Under the pieces are notes generated by a model, which was not told the DNA's origin, made no database searches, and saw only the letters and a list, made by a program, of their open reading frames with translations. 64,000 nucleotides of DNA from Tractidigestivibacter montrealensis (GTDB lineage Bacteria; Actinomycetota; Coriobacteriia; Coriobacteriales; Atopobiaceae): NCBI RefSeq assembly GCF_024741235.1, contig NZ_JANSKA010000007.1, positions 1 to 64,000 on the forward strand. The letters are read 5' to 3'. Position numbers and translations under genes: made by a program. Positions 1-12,434 of the stretch are shown piece by piece (position 1 is the first letter of the stretch; every line of letters starts with the position of its first letter).

Positions 1-83
1 GTCCGATCTCTCGGACACGGTATCCGGTTCTCAGGGTGCCCCGCGGCGTCCGTCCTTGTGGGGGGTGCGCCGCGCGAGGAAGT

Positions 84-125
84 AATATACGCCCCTGCGG
101 GGCCCGTGGGAAGGGCCGAGGGGCG
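84..125 (-). terminator. Terminator-like hairpin after the phosphohexomutase gene
   Basis: Read on the minus strand, just past the mutase stop, CGCCCCT pairs with AGGGGCG (90-96 with 119-125), with an inner GGCCC/GGGCC stem. It is followed by the T-rich stretch TATATTACTT rather than a pure T run. It would end the galU-mutase transcript. Nothing else was recognised in bases 1-151. Confidence 0.4.
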
Positions 126-151
126 TCTCCACACCTCCTACACAACCGGGC

Positions 152-1555
152 TCAGGCGCCCGCGCGCACCATGCCGCAGGAGGCATCCAGGAGGCGGTCG
201 CGCTCGCCCTCAGTCGGCGCCTCGGAATATACCCTCACCACCGGGTCTGACCTGGACGGGCGCATAAGGACCCAGGACCCGTCATCGAACTGGAGGCGCA
301 GGCCGTCGGCATGGCTGACCTCCACGGGACGACGTCCTGCCACGGACCCAGGGTTCAGTCCAGGCAGGACATTGCGGAAGGCCTGCGTGGCTGCCGGATC
401 AAGGCGCACGTCTCGCCGCGTGTAGCGCATGTGGCCGATCTTATCGCCCATGTCACTAACCAGCTGACGCAAACTCCTGCCGCTCTTAGCCACCAGCTCG
501 ACCACCAGCAAGCACACGAGCAGGCCATCTCTCTCACAAAGGTGGGACGGAAACGCAAGGCCACCGTATTCCTCGGCACCCAGCACCACGTCTCCCTCGC
601 GCATTTCTCTATATATACGAGAGAAGCCAACGGGGACTGAGGTGAGTCCGCAGCCCAGTCGCTCTGCCTGGCGCGCGATGCGCGCCGAGCACGTAAGCGT
701 AACAACCACGCGACCGGACTCGCCGCGGTTCTCAATAAGATGGCCAAGAACCAGGGGCGACAGCTCATGCGGCAGCAGAATATTGCCGTTCTCGTCCACC
801 ACGCCCGCACGGTCCCCATCACCATCGAGGAGAAACCCTATGTTTGCGCCTGTTGAGGAGACTGTCTCCTCGCACTCATCCGCCCAGGGGTCGCAAGGCT
901 CGGGATGGAGCCCGCAGAAGTCCTCGCATGCGTCGGCGTGAATCTCCGTCACGTTGCAGCCCAGACGCTCGAGCGCAAAGGCAAGCACGCTAGCGCCGGC
1001 ACCATACATGGGGTCGACCACAACATTGAGACCTGCCGCCGCAATGGACGGGCCATCGACCAGCGTAATTAGATCATCGAGGTACGGCCCAATGAAGTTC
1101 GCCGTTTGAAAGCTTCCGCTATCGACGGGCGGCTCCAACGAGATGTGCTGCTCGACCGCATCAAGGAACTCGCGCGACACGGGACCGCCGTCCGCGCCAC
1201 GCACAATAAGGCCCCCGTACTCGCAAGAACGCTCGCTTGCCGTGAACATGACCACGCCGATGGCGTCGTTCCTCTTCGAGCAGCACCAAGACACACAGGG
1301 CGTGGGGCACGGCCTGTCGGAGACAATTGCATGCAGTCCAAAGGACGCGAGCACGCCGGCGGCCGCACGAGCATACTCAACAGAGTTGTGGCGGGCATCG
1401 AATCCAACGAGAACCGTGGCGCCGGGATGAGCCTCGGTCCAGAGAAGGCCAAGCGCGTCGGCAACGCGCCTGACGCCTGCCTCGTCGAACCCGTCGTCAA
1501 GGCGCGCTTGCCAACCATCGGCACCAAATCTAATTATGTTTGGACGTCTATCCAA
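152..1555 (-). CDS. Phosphoglucomutase/phosphomannomutase family protein with altered catalytic loop
   Basis: The 467-residue protein has the alpha-D-phosphohexomutase architecture, a family that moves phosphate between C1 and C6 of hexoses in the cytoplasm. The metal loop DGDGDR is at 244-249, the sugar loop GAEEYGG at 326-332, and the C-terminal phosphate loop RPSRSDPVVRVY at 432-443. The catalytic-serine loop, normally TASHNP, reads TASERS (105-110): the serine is kept, but the His-Asn-Pro is gone. Its start overlaps the end of galU by 8 bases, so the two are co-transcribed. Together they would make UDP-glucose from glucose-6-phosphate. Family membership is clear. Substrate, and whether the altered loop is fully active, cannot be read from sequence. 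Confidence 0.85.
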   Translation of the reverse strand: MDRRPNIIRFGADGWQARLDDGFDEAGVRRVADALGLLWTEAHPGATVLVGFDARHNSVEYARAAAGVLASFGLHAIVSDRPCPTPCVSWCCSKRNDAIGVVMFTASERSCEYGGLIVRGADGGPVSREFLDAVEQHISLEPPVDSGSFQTANFIGPYLDDLITLVDGPSIAAAGLNVVVDPMYGAGASVLAFALERLGCNVTEIHADACEDFCGLHPEPCDPWADECEETVSSTGANIGFLLDGDGDRAGVVDENGNILLPHELSPLVLGHLIENRGESGRVVVTLTCSARIARQAERLGCGLTSVPVGFSRIYREMREGDVVLGAEEYGGLAFPSHLCERDGLLVCLLVVELVAKSGRSLRQLVSDMGDKIGHMRYTRRDVRLDPAATQAFRNVLPGLNPGSVAGRRPVEVSHADGLRLQFDDGSWVLMRPSRSDPVVRVYSEAPTEGERDRLLDASCGMVRAGA

Positions 1556-2444
1556 GAGTTACGTCACCAAGAGCTTCGCGGAACGCCTCTGCGGTCTGGG
1601 GATTCTTGATGGCCATGCGCGCATTTGTTGCAGCCCAGGCAGCGGGAGTACCGGTATCACATCCCTCTGCGGGATCCACCACCAGTGCGTACATCTCCTC
1701 CTCGGCGAGAAGTCGCTGCATGGAGTCCGTCAGCTGAATCTCGTTGCCTGCGCCCGGAGCCTGCGTGGCAAGAAGTTCCATGATGCGGGGCGAGAGGAGA
1801 TAGCGGCCAACGATGAACAGGTGCGAGGGGGCATCCTCGGGCTTGGGCTTCTCGACGAGTCCCGTCACCTTCCAGACGGCGCCCTCGTCCTCCTCGCCAG
1901 CCTGTGCACCCTCGAGGTGGCCAACGCACTGGCCAGCAATGATGCCATAGCGGCTCACCTGGTCTGCCGGCACTGGTGCGACAGCGATGACCGAGGCGCC
2001 GTTGTGCTCGCGGGAAACCTGGGCCATGCGCACGCACATCTGCTTATCCGGCACAAAGTAGTCACCGAGGAGCACGAAGAAGGGCTCGCCGTCGATCTTG
2101 TCGGCAGCACAGTGGACGGCATGGCCGAGTCCGCGCGGATTGTCCTGGTAGACAAAGGAGACCGGCAGAGTGGAGGCCTCGTGCACGAGATCTGCCGCCT
2201 CACCCTTGCCCCGCTCGCGCAGCATGGACTCAAACTCCTCGTCGACAGAAAAGTACTGCTCGATCTGCGGCTTCTCGCGCGAGTTTACGATCACGACGCC
2301 ATCGACGCCTGCAGGCTCAAGCGCCTCCTCAACAACATACTGGAGGATGGGCTTGTCGAGCACGGGCAGAAGCTCCTTGGGCATGCACCTCGTTGCGGGC
2401 AGAAAGCGCGTGCCAAGACCTGCTGCCGGGATAATTGCCTTCAT
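1548..2444 (-). CDS. galU: UTP--glucose-1-phosphate uridylyltransferase
   Basis: GalU makes UDP-glucose from UTP and glucose-1-phosphate for envelope glycans. The 298-residue protein opens with MKAIIPAAGLGTRFLP, the nucleotide-binding signature, followed by MPKELLPVLDKP, as in bacterial GalU of about 300 residues. The ATG at 2444 is preceded by GAAGGGAA. The frame stays open 55 codons further upstream, but those residues are not GalU-like, so they were excluded. The gene overlaps the downstream mutase by 8 bases, forming a two-gene sugar-nucleotide operon. Identification is firm. Confidence 0.95.
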   Translation of the reverse strand: MKAIIPAAGLGTRFLPATRCMPKELLPVLDKPILQYVVEEALEPAGVDGVVIVNSREKPQIEQYFSVDEEFESMLRERGKGEAADLVHEASTLPVSFVYQDNPRGLGHAVHCAADKIDGEPFFVLLGDYFVPDKQMCVRMAQVSREHNGASVIAVAPVPADQVSRYGIIAGQCVGHLEGAQAGEEDEGAVWKVTGLVEKPKPEDAPSHLFIVGRYLLSPRIMELLATQAPGAGNEIQLTDSMQRLLAEEEMYALVVDPAEGCDTGTPAAWAATNARMAIKNPQTAEAFREALGDVTLG

Positions 2445-2515
2445 AGTGTGTATGTTCCCTTCGGTAGTGGGCAGTTTGGGCATAAATCGCCAGGTACACC
2501 ATACCCCCGTGTGCG

Positions 2516-2534
2516 CGCGGATAGCCTTACCTTC
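2516..2534 (-). promoter_or_regulatory. Possible DtxR-type operator upstream of galU
   Basis: On the minus strand GAAGGTAAGGCTATCC plus flanks matches about 13 of 19 positions of the DtxR/IdeR consensus TWAGGTTAGSCTAACCTWA (recalled, not searched). It lies between the DtxR-family gene and galU. The match is weaker than the site upstream of feoAB and could be chance. Confidence 0.25.
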
Positions 2535-2613
2535 TCTTAGCGGCGGCCCTCCGCCGGATGCACGGTGACAAGCCAGGGCACCATCACACGGCGCACACCA
2601 AATTGCCATGAGG

Positions 2614-3042
2614 CTAATCTGGGATGGTCACGCCCTGCCTAGCGAGATAGTCAATGAGGCGCGACATGGTATCGGCAGAAAGAACATGCTCCATGAGGCA
2701 GGCTTCCTCGTCTGCCTGCTCTGCCTCGACGCCAAGGTCTGTCTCGAGAAATGCGCGCAGGGCACGGTGAGCGCGCCACACGATGGCCGCGTACTCCTTG
2801 CCCTCTGGCGTAAGCGTCACCCTGCCATAGCGGCTCTGGTTGACCATGCCCTCTTCCTTGAGCATCGAAAGCGCCTTGTTCACGCTTGCCTTGGACACGT
2901 CAAGCTGCTCGGCAACGTCGACGGAGCGAACGCTCCCGTCGGGCTCGCCAGACTCTGTGGACAGCCTGTATATCGATTCGAGGTAGTCCTCGCCCGCCCT
3001 TGTAAGGGCGTGATCGTGATTTCCGTCACCCGTTAGAGCCAT
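2614..3042 (-). CDS. DtxR/MntR-family metal-dependent transcriptional regulator
   Basis: The 142-residue protein has an N-terminal winged helix (YLESIYRLS, then VAEQLDVSKASVNKALSMLKEEGMV) and a helical metal-binding/dimerisation part (LEHVL-type segment EEACLMEHVLSADTM). It lacks the C-terminal SH3-like domain of full DtxR, so its length fits the MntR/short DtxR type of about 140 residues. The family represses metal-uptake genes when Fe2+ or Mn2+ is bound. The ATG at 3042 follows GGGGGAG with good spacing; an ORF extension of 21 codons is rejected. A DtxR-like box lies upstream of feoAB (36331-36349), which this protein may recognise (inference). The metal is not certain. Confidence 0.88.
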   Translation of the reverse strand: MALTGDGNHDHALTRAGEDYLESIYRLSTESGEPDGSVRSVDVAEQLDVSKASVNKALSMLKEEGMVNQSRYGRVTLTPEGKEYAAIVWRAHRALRAFLETDLGVEAEQADEEACLMEHVLSADTMSRLIDYLARQGVTIPD

Positions 3043-3109
3043 GAGAAGTCTCCCCCATCTTGCTGTACGCGCCCCCGGCGCGTGTCCTGGAGACATTATC
3101 CCCAAGTAA

Positions 3110-4321
3110 TCAATTCTTTGGCGCCGACGTGGATGAGGAGACCGTAGATTCGGCAGACTGCTGAGACGTTGCTACCGTCGACGACGCCGTGGTGTCGGTT
3201 GTGGTTGAGGAGTCGCTCGTCGTGGCATCCGAGCCCGCAGAGGAGTCATCCGCATTGTAGCCGTACTGGTCAACGTCAAAAGACGACGGATCCTCACCCG
3301 CATCGATGACCTTCATCATCTCGTCGAGGGCATCCCAATCGGCCACAACATATGCGACGCCATTAACGTCCTTGGGCTCGGAGGGCACATAGGCCGTGTA
3401 GATATCGCTCTCGGTATCCATGCCCACCATCTCGGAGGCGAGCGTCACAATGTCGGTGACCGAGAGGTCGGTGCTGATAACGTCTGCGGTGGCGTTGACC
3501 AGGTTCACAATCTTGGTTGGGTCGTCAGTGGCCAGCAGCTGGTTGAGCATGGCCTTGATGAAGGTGCGCTGGTGGCGCATGCGCGTGTAATCGCCATCAG
3601 GGAAGTGGCGGCACCTGCAGTAGAAGAGCGCCTGCGCACCGTTGAGCGTCTGGACCCCGGGCTGGAGCTCGGTGACGTCATCGAAGTTCTCGGTGTCCTT
3701 AATGTGCTGATCGACGTCAACCGTCACGCCGCCCATGGCGTCGGTAAGGGTCGAGAGCCCATCAAACGCAATCTCGGCATAGTGAGAGATCTGGACTCCG
3801 CACTTCTCGCTCACAATCTGCACCATGCCGGCTGCGCCATCGTAGGTGTGGACCCCGTTGATCTTCATGGTCGTGCCCTTCCACTCGACCATGGTGTCAC
3901 GAGGAATCGAGAGGAGCGTCACGCGCTTGTTGGGCGGGTCGATGCGGGCAAGAATGATGGTATCGGCACGGTAGTCCGTCTCGCCAGGCCGGCCGTCAGT
4001 TCCAAGGAGCAGCACGTAGTAGGGGTCATTTGGCGTTGCAGGGGTATCGTCCTCGGTCGAGCTCGCCAGGCTCTGCTGAAGCTCGGGGGTAATGACCTGG
4101 CTGTTGTTCATCCGCGTTTGAACGTTGCTGATCCACAGAGCGAACGCCGTTCCCCCGCCGACAAGGACCGCCACTAGCGCAATAACGATCCCTCGCACCA
4201 CATTCCTGCGAGTTGCGTGCTTCTTGCGCTTGCTGCTGTAGCGCTCGACGTTGTCGCGGCTGTACTCGTCAGGCGCATCGACACCGGAGCCGTTCTCCTC
4301 GGTCTTCATGTGCTTGCTCAT
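3110..4321 (-). CDS. LytR-CpsA-Psr (LCP) family cell-wall glycopolymer ligase
   Basis: LCP proteins transfer lipid-linked glycopolymers onto peptidoglycan outside the membrane. The 403-residue protein has a basic cytoplasmic N terminus, one membrane segment at about 42-65 (GIVIALVAVLVGGGTAFALW) and then the LCP domain. The domain shows DTIILARIDP, the arginine motif LLSIPRDTMVEW, KINGVHTYDG, and the RMRHQRTFIKAML helix. A Ser/Thr/Asp-rich tail of about 45 residues follows. It sits 33 bases after murA in a run of envelope genes read in the same direction. Which polymer it attaches is unknown. Confidence 0.92.
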   Translation of the reverse strand: MSKHMKTEENGSGVDAPDEYSRDNVERYSSKRKKHATRRNVVRGIVIALVAVLVGGGTAFALWISNVQTRMNNSQVITPELQQSLASSTEDDTPATPNDPYYVLLLGTDGRPGETDYRADTIILARIDPPNKRVTLLSIPRDTMVEWKGTTMKINGVHTYDGAAGMVQIVSEKCGVQISHYAEIAFDGLSTLTDAMGGVTVDVDQHIKDTENFDDVTELQPGVQTLNGAQALFYCRCRHFPDGDYTRMRHQRTFIKAMLNQLLATDDPTKIVNLVNATADVISTDLSVTDIVTLASEMVGMDTESDIYTAYVPSEPKDVNGVAYVVADWDALDEMMKVIDAGEDPSSFDVDQYGYNADDSSAGSDATTSDSSTTTDTTASSTVATSQQSAESTVSSSTSAPKN

Positions 4322-4354
4322 CAGCCGCTCCGCATTCTTTCCGCGAGCAGGGAC

Positions 4355-5641
4355 CTAGTCCCTGATCGCATCCTCGTCATCGGGAACCGTGTCCCGCTCC
4401 GCCTTGGCACCCAGCGAGACAAGCTTGCTCACAAACCCCTCGTAGCCACGCTCGATGTGATGGATGGCAGAGACCGTCGTGACGCCATCGGCCACAAGGC
4501 CGGCCATGACCAGGGCCGCACCGCCGCGAAGATCGGGCGACTTCACCTGCGTGCCCGAGAAGCCTGGAACTCCATGCACGATGGCGTGGTGTCCCTCGAT
4601 GGTGATGTCGGCGCCCATGCGCTGCAGCTCACTCGCAAACATGAATCGGTTCTCGAAGACATTCTCGGTAATCACGCACGAGCCCTTGGCGAGTGCAAGA
4701 AGGCACATGGTCTGCGCCTGCATGTCGGTGGGAAATCCCGGGAAGGGCAGCGTCTGAATGTCTGTGGGAAGGATGGGGCCCTCGCGCCAGACCGTACAGC
4801 CGCGCACGCCGCGCTGAACGGTGATGCCCATCTTCTCGAACTTCTTAAGCACAAGGCCAAGGTGGACGGGGTCAAAACCGTTTACCCTAACCGGCTCTCC
4901 GCAGAGACCGCCAATAGCGAGGAAGGTGCCCGCCTCGATGCGGTCCCCCACCACGGTGTGCGTGACAGGGTGGAGCTCCCCCACGCCCTCAATCTCGATG
5001 ACGGGCGAGCCAGCGCCACGGATATTAGCGCCCATCTCATTGAGCATGTTGGCCAAATCGACGATCTCTGGCTCACGCGCGGCGTTGTCGATGATGGTGG
5101 TGCCCTTGGCGTGGACCGAGGCCATCATGAGGTTCTCGGTGGCACCCACGCTCGCGAATGCCAGCGTGACCGTGTTGCCCGTGATACCGTTTGGCGTGGT
5201 TGCATGGATGTTGCCATGCCTCACGTCAAACTGGACGCCAAGCTCCTCAAGGCCGAGGATGTGCATGTCGATCTTGCGCGCGCCGATGTTGCAGCCGCCC
5301 GGCATGGCAACGACGGCCTTGCCAAAGCGGGAGATGAGCGGCCCGAGAACCGCCGTCGACGCACGCATCTGGGCAACCAGCTCGTAGGGCGTCTCCCATT
5401 TATCGACGTTCGTTGTGTCAATGACCAGAGTGTGCTTGTCGAGCACGTCAATGGTTGCACCCAGGCGCTTGAGCACCTTGCCCATGACGTGGACGTCCGC
5501 GATGTTGGGGACGTTCTTCAGCGTGGTGACACCCGGCGCCATGATGGTTGCCGCCATGAGCTTGAGCGCCGAGTTCTTTGCGCCCTCGACCGTGACCTCA
5601 CCAGTTATTGCGTGACCGCCCTCAACCTTGATGACGTCCAT
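4355..5641 (-). CDS. murA: UDP-N-acetylglucosamine 1-carboxyvinyltransferase
   Basis: MurA transfers enolpyruvate from PEP to UDP-GlcNAc, the first committed step of peptidoglycan synthesis. The 428-residue protein starts MDVIKVEGGHAITGEV and carries the GAKNSALKLMAA segment. The active loop is RASTAVLGPLISRF followed by MPGGCNIGARKID; the cysteine is the residue fosfomycin attacks in other MurAs, and it is present here. The ATG at 5641 follows AGGAGGA, so a start 12 codons upstream is rejected. The gene lies 51 bases after atpC, separated by a small GC hairpin, and may be partly co-transcribed with the ATP synthase operon. Confidence 0.96.
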   Translation of the reverse strand: MDVIKVEGGHAITGEVTVEGAKNSALKLMAATIMAPGVTTLKNVPNIADVHVMGKVLKRLGATIDVLDKHTLVIDTTNVDKWETPYELVAQMRASTAVLGPLISRFGKAVVAMPGGCNIGARKIDMHILGLEELGVQFDVRHGNIHATTPNGITGNTVTLAFASVGATENLMMASVHAKGTTIIDNAAREPEIVDLANMLNEMGANIRGAGSPVIEIEGVGELHPVTHTVVGDRIEAGTFLAIGGLCGEPVRVNGFDPVHLGLVLKKFEKMGITVQRGVRGCTVWREGPILPTDIQTLPFPGFPTDMQAQTMCLLALAKGSCVITENVFENRFMFASELQRMGADITIEGHHAIVHGVPGFSGTQVKSPDLRGGAALVMAGLVADGVTTVSAIHHIERGYEGFVSKLVSLGAKAERDTVPDDEDAIRD

Positions 5642-5665
5642 ATTCCTCCTGCATATAGCAAGCGA

Positions 5666-5681
5666 CCCCGCTTTCACGGGG
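5666..5681 (-). other. Small GC hairpin between atpC and murA
   Basis: CCCCG and CGGGG flank a 6-base loop in the 51-base atpC-murA gap. There is no T run after it on the minus strand, so it is more likely an attenuating or processing hairpin than a full terminator. It is a weak call. Confidence 0.3.
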
Positions 5682-5692
5682 CCGCCTGGGAT

Positions 5693-6118
5693 TTAGTTCT
5701 GCTTCTGCTCCGCCGCTTCTTTGAGCAGTAGATTACACCACTTTACCTTGTTCTCCCAATACGCGCGGCGCCCGTCCGCCTCATCGAGACCGTTGAGCGT
5801 ATCGAGGGCGGTGTCGCGGGTCTCACGGACAACGTCTGGCTCGATGTCATCGGTGAGACGCGCGTGGTCGGCGAGGATGATGACGCCCTTCTCGTCGATC
5901 TGGGCATAGCCGCCCGAGATAACGACCTTGGTTGTGCCACCGCCGTCCTCCTCGCGGAGGTGCAGGCGAACCACGCCGTCGCCCAACGAGCAGATCTCTG
6001 GCGCGTGACCAGGCCACACGCCCAGCTCGCCAGAGTGGGCAACAAGGACCAGGCTCGCCACAGGCCCCTCATAGAGCAGCCTGTCTGGGCGGACGAACTG
6101 ACAATTGAGCTCGGCCAT
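5693..6118 (-). CDS. atpC: F1Fo ATP synthase subunit epsilon
   Basis: The 141-residue subunit of the F1 central stalk couples rotation to catalysis and can inhibit ATP hydrolysis. The N-terminal beta-sandwich is recognisable (LNCQFVRPDRLLYEGPVASLVL, then GELGVWPGHAPEICSLGDGVVRL) and the ISGGYAQIDEKGVIILADHA strand pair follows. The C-terminal helical hairpin is short and ends in LLLKEAAEQKQN. It is the last gene of the atpBEFHAGDC operon, 8 bases after atpD. Identification is by sequence and order. Confidence 0.95.
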   Translation of the reverse strand: MAELNCQFVRPDRLLYEGPVASLVLVAHSGELGVWPGHAPEICSLGDGVVRLHLREEDGGGTTKVVISGGYAQIDEKGVIILADHARLTDDIEPDVVRETRDTALDTLNGLDEADGRRAYWENKVKWCNLLLKEAAEQKQN

Positions 6119-6126
6119 GTGTCTTC

Positions 6127-8534
<2,408 letters not shown>

Positions 8535-8540
8535 CGCTCG

Positions 8541-10237
<1,697 letters not shown>

Positions 10238-10241
<4 letters not shown>

Positions 10242-10711
10242 TGCTCTTCACCTCCGATAAATGCTGAGGAGAGCGTCTTCCTAATGTGCGAGAGCTGGGC
10301 ACGCACCGAGGCATCCATGCGCTTGCCGCGCGCCTCGAGAAGAACGCCGCCCAGGATGCTGGGATCAACGCGCTCGACAAGATAGACGGGCGCATTGAGC
10401 AGCTTCTCGGCCTGTGCACGGACCTTGTCACGCAGCTGATCGCCCATGGGGACGGCCGTGGTGACGGTGACCGACACGGTCTTGTCCTCGCTATCCAGGA
10501 GCTCCTTATACCTCTTGGCAACCTGGTCAATGAGGCTTGCGTCATCCTCGGCCTGCATGGCCGAGAGGGTCTCGAGCACCTCGGGCGAGAACTTCTTGGC
10601 ATGCTGCCACTGCACCAGGTCGGCGTTCGCGCGGCCCTCCTGTCGGGCTGCGTCGAGCAGGGCCCTGGTGTAGGCCTCCGCCTTGTCTTCGACGGGTCGC
10701 TTACTGCTCAT
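10238..10711 (-). CDS. atpH: F1Fo ATP synthase subunit delta
   Basis: The 157-residue peripheral-stalk subunit (OSCP family) links the alpha-beta head to subunit b. Recognisable parts are the N-terminal helices ([16 protein letters not shown]), the middle helix [26 protein letters not shown], and the C-terminal [36 protein letters not shown], which is diagnostic. The ATG at 10711 is preferred over a GTG at 10720 because GGAAG/GTGAG lies at a better distance; either overlaps the end of atpF. Its stop overlaps the atpA GTG. Confidence 0.93.
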
Positions 10712-11309
10712 CGGGGGCACTCACTTCCGCGAGGTACTTCTCAGCAAGCCTGCGCTGCTGATCCTCGGTAAGGTCGTTGCCAATGATCTTGCTCGCGATC
10801 TCGACGGAAAGGTCGACGACAGAGCTCGAGAGCTCAATCGTGGCCTTGCGGCGCTCGGAGTCCACGGCACCATGCGCCTTGGCAATGATGTCGGACGCCT
10901 CGTGCTGCGCCTTGGCAAGAATCTGTGAGCGCTCCTCCTCGGCTTCCTTCTTGGCCTCGGAGATTATCTCCTCCGCCTTGCGATTGGCGTCGACGAGCTT
11001 GTCCTCGTAGCTCTGTGCCTCGGCCGCGGCCTTCGCCTTGGACTTCTCGGCAGAGTCGAGATCGTCCTGGATCTTCTGCTGACGCTTCTCCATCATCCCG
11101 AGAATCGAAGGCCAGGCAAGCTTGGCCATGATGAGCCAGATGATGAGGAAGGCAATGAGCGCGGGGATGAACTCCGCGGGCTTTGGCAGAAGGAGGTCGG
11201 GGCCGCTGGGGCTTTCGGCGAGGGCGACGGTGGGCAGCGAGAGGACCGTGCCAAGCATGAGACCGGCAACGGCCGCAATGCGCGCGCTCCCCTTCATGTT
11301 CCTGTTCAT
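10701..11309 (-). CDS. atpF: F1Fo ATP synthase subunit b
   Basis: The 202-residue membrane-anchored stator subunit. Two hydrophobic stretches are visible: an N-terminal signal-like segment (ARIAAVAGLMLGTVLSLPTVALAE, about 8-31) and the b-subunit anchor (FIPALIAFLIIWLIMAKLAWPSIL). A long charged coiled coil follows (EKRQQKIQDDLDSAEKSKAKAAAEAQ...), ending in SVEIASKIIGNDLTEDQQRRLAEKYL. The ATG at 11309 follows GGAGGGAC. An ATG at 11348 is in frame but has no ribosome site, so it was rejected. The cleavable-looking N-terminal leader ahead of the anchor is unlike the E. coli b subunit. Confidence 0.94.
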   Translation of the reverse strand: MNRNMKGSARIAAVAGLMLGTVLSLPTVALAESPSGPDLLLPKPAEFIPALIAFLIIWLIMAKLAWPSILGMMEKRQQKIQDDLDSAEKSKAKAAAEAQSYEDKLVDANRKAEEIISEAKKEAEEERSQILAKAQHEASDIIAKAHGAVDSERRKATIELSSSVVDLSVEIASKIIGNDLTEDQQRRLAEKYLAEVSAPDEQ

Positions 11310-11352
11310 ACGTCCCTCCAACTCAGCTTGTACGTCGTGTTGTGCCATGCAG

Positions 11353-11544
11353 CTAGGCGATCAGCGTCACGACGAAGCCGATGAGGGCCAGTGCCTCGAC
11401 GAATGCGGAGCCCAGGATGAAGACTGTGAACAGACGACCCTGGACCTCAGGCTGACGCGCCATCGACGTGGTTGCGCCGTAGGCAGCAAGGCCAATACCG
11501 ATGCCGGCGCCAATAACACCGAGACCATAACCAATGACTCCCAC
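11353..11544 (-). CDS. atpE: F1Fo ATP synthase subunit c (short)
   Basis: The proteolipid of the rotor ring: two membrane helices joined by a polar loop. Helix 1 is GVIGYGLGVIGAGIGIGLAA, the loop is SMARQPEVQGRL, and helix 2 carries the ion-binding glutamate in GSAFVEALALIGF (E50). The first helix lacks the Gln of Na+-binding c subunits (GIGIG instead of GxGQG), so protons are the likely ion (inference). The GTG at 11544 is preceded by AAAGGAGG at ideal spacing and gives 63 residues, short for the family (70-80). A frame open for 182 more codons upstream is spurious because it overlaps atpB on the same strand. Confidence 0.93.
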   Translation of the reverse strand: MGVIGYGLGVIGAGIGIGLAAYGATTSMARQPEVQGRLFTVFILGSAFVEALALIGFVVTLIA

Positions 11545-11633
11545 GATTCCTCCTTTGTCACTCGCCTGGACCCAGGCGAACTCTGACGTCGTGCTATGCA
11601 GAAGCGGTCGTGTTCCGCTTGTTGCCCTGTTGG

Positions 11634-12434
11634 CTACTCGTCTTCCTCGACGAGCTGAATGTAGACGGCCGAGAGAAGCGTGAAGACGTATGCCTGAATC
11701 ACAGCGACCAGAATCTCGACCAGATAGATGACAATGAGGATGAGCACCCAGAAGACCGAGACCGCCGCCCCGCCGAGCGCCGCCGCCGAGAAGCTCTGCA
11801 GCAGCGGCTCGAAGAAGAGCGATGCCAGGATGGCGAAGGTACCCATGACCACGTGACCGGCAAACATGTTGCAGAAGAGTCGGACGGCCAGGGTGATGAG
11901 GCGAAGGAACGTCGAGAAGAGCTCGATGACCCAGACCATGATGGCCATGGGAAGGGGAAGTCCCTTGGGGGCAAAGCTCTTGAGGTATCCAAGGACGCCC
12001 ATGCGCTTGATGCCCACGGCGATGAAGTAGACGAACGAGACGAGGGCAAGGGCAGCAGTGACGCCAATCGTGCCGGTGCCGGGGTGACAACCGGGGATGA
12101 TGCCCACGATGTTATTGAAGAGGATGAAGAAGAACAGCGCGGCAATGAAGGGGAAGTGCTTCTTCCAGGTGTCGCCCAGGATGGACTTGCACATGTCATC
12201 GCGGGTGAACTCGACGAGGTATTCCATGCCGTTCACGAAGAAGCCCTGCGGCACGAGGCTCTGCGCCTGCTTCTTCTTGAAGACAAACATCACCACGAAG
12301 AGCAGCGCAATGGCGACGAACATCCAGAAGATGTACTGGGTGAGGCCAACCGTGGTGTCTCCGACGATGGCGTGGGTCATGAAGCCGTCAAGCAGCTCAT
12401 CCATCGCATCGGGCAACTTGGAAAGCGCGTCCAC
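11634..12434 (-). CDS. atpB: F1Fo ATP synthase subunit a
   Basis: The 266-residue Fo stator subunit forms the proton half-channels. It has about six membrane helices. The essential arginine segment is LRLITLAVRLFCNMFAGHVVMG, with the arginine in the LAVRLFCNMFAG motif. The final helix pair is VFWVLILIVIYLVEILVAVIQAYVFTLLSAVYI. The GTG at 12434 is preceded by GGAAGGAAGGA; an ATG 9 codons later (12407) and a GTG 7 codons earlier are alternatives. It is the first gene of the synthase operon proper, after a 422-base leader region. Confidence 0.95.
   Translation of the reverse strand: MDALSKLPDAMDELLDGFMTHAIVGDTTVGLTQYIFWMFVAIALLFVVMFVFKKKQAQSLVPQGFFVNGMEYLVEFTRDDMCKSILGDTWKKHFPFIAALFFFILFNNIVGIIPGCHPGTGTIGVTAALALVSFVYFIAVGIKRMGVLGYLKSFAPKGLPLPMAIMVWVIELFSTFLRLITLAVRLFCNMFAGHVVMGTFAILASLFFEPLLQSFSAAALGGAAVSVFWVLILIVIYLVEILVAVIQAYVFTLLSAVYIQLVEEDE

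Noticed and set aside
1-60. tRNA-like structure at the left edge (GTCCGA/TCGGAC hairpin)
   Set aside because: No T-arm consensus GGTTCRA or matching acceptor stem was found.
11353-12090. A 245-codon frame containing the c subunit
   Set aside because: Only the last 63 codons are AtpE. The rest overlaps atpB on the same strand in another frame, is Arg/His/Ser-rich, and has no ribosome site.
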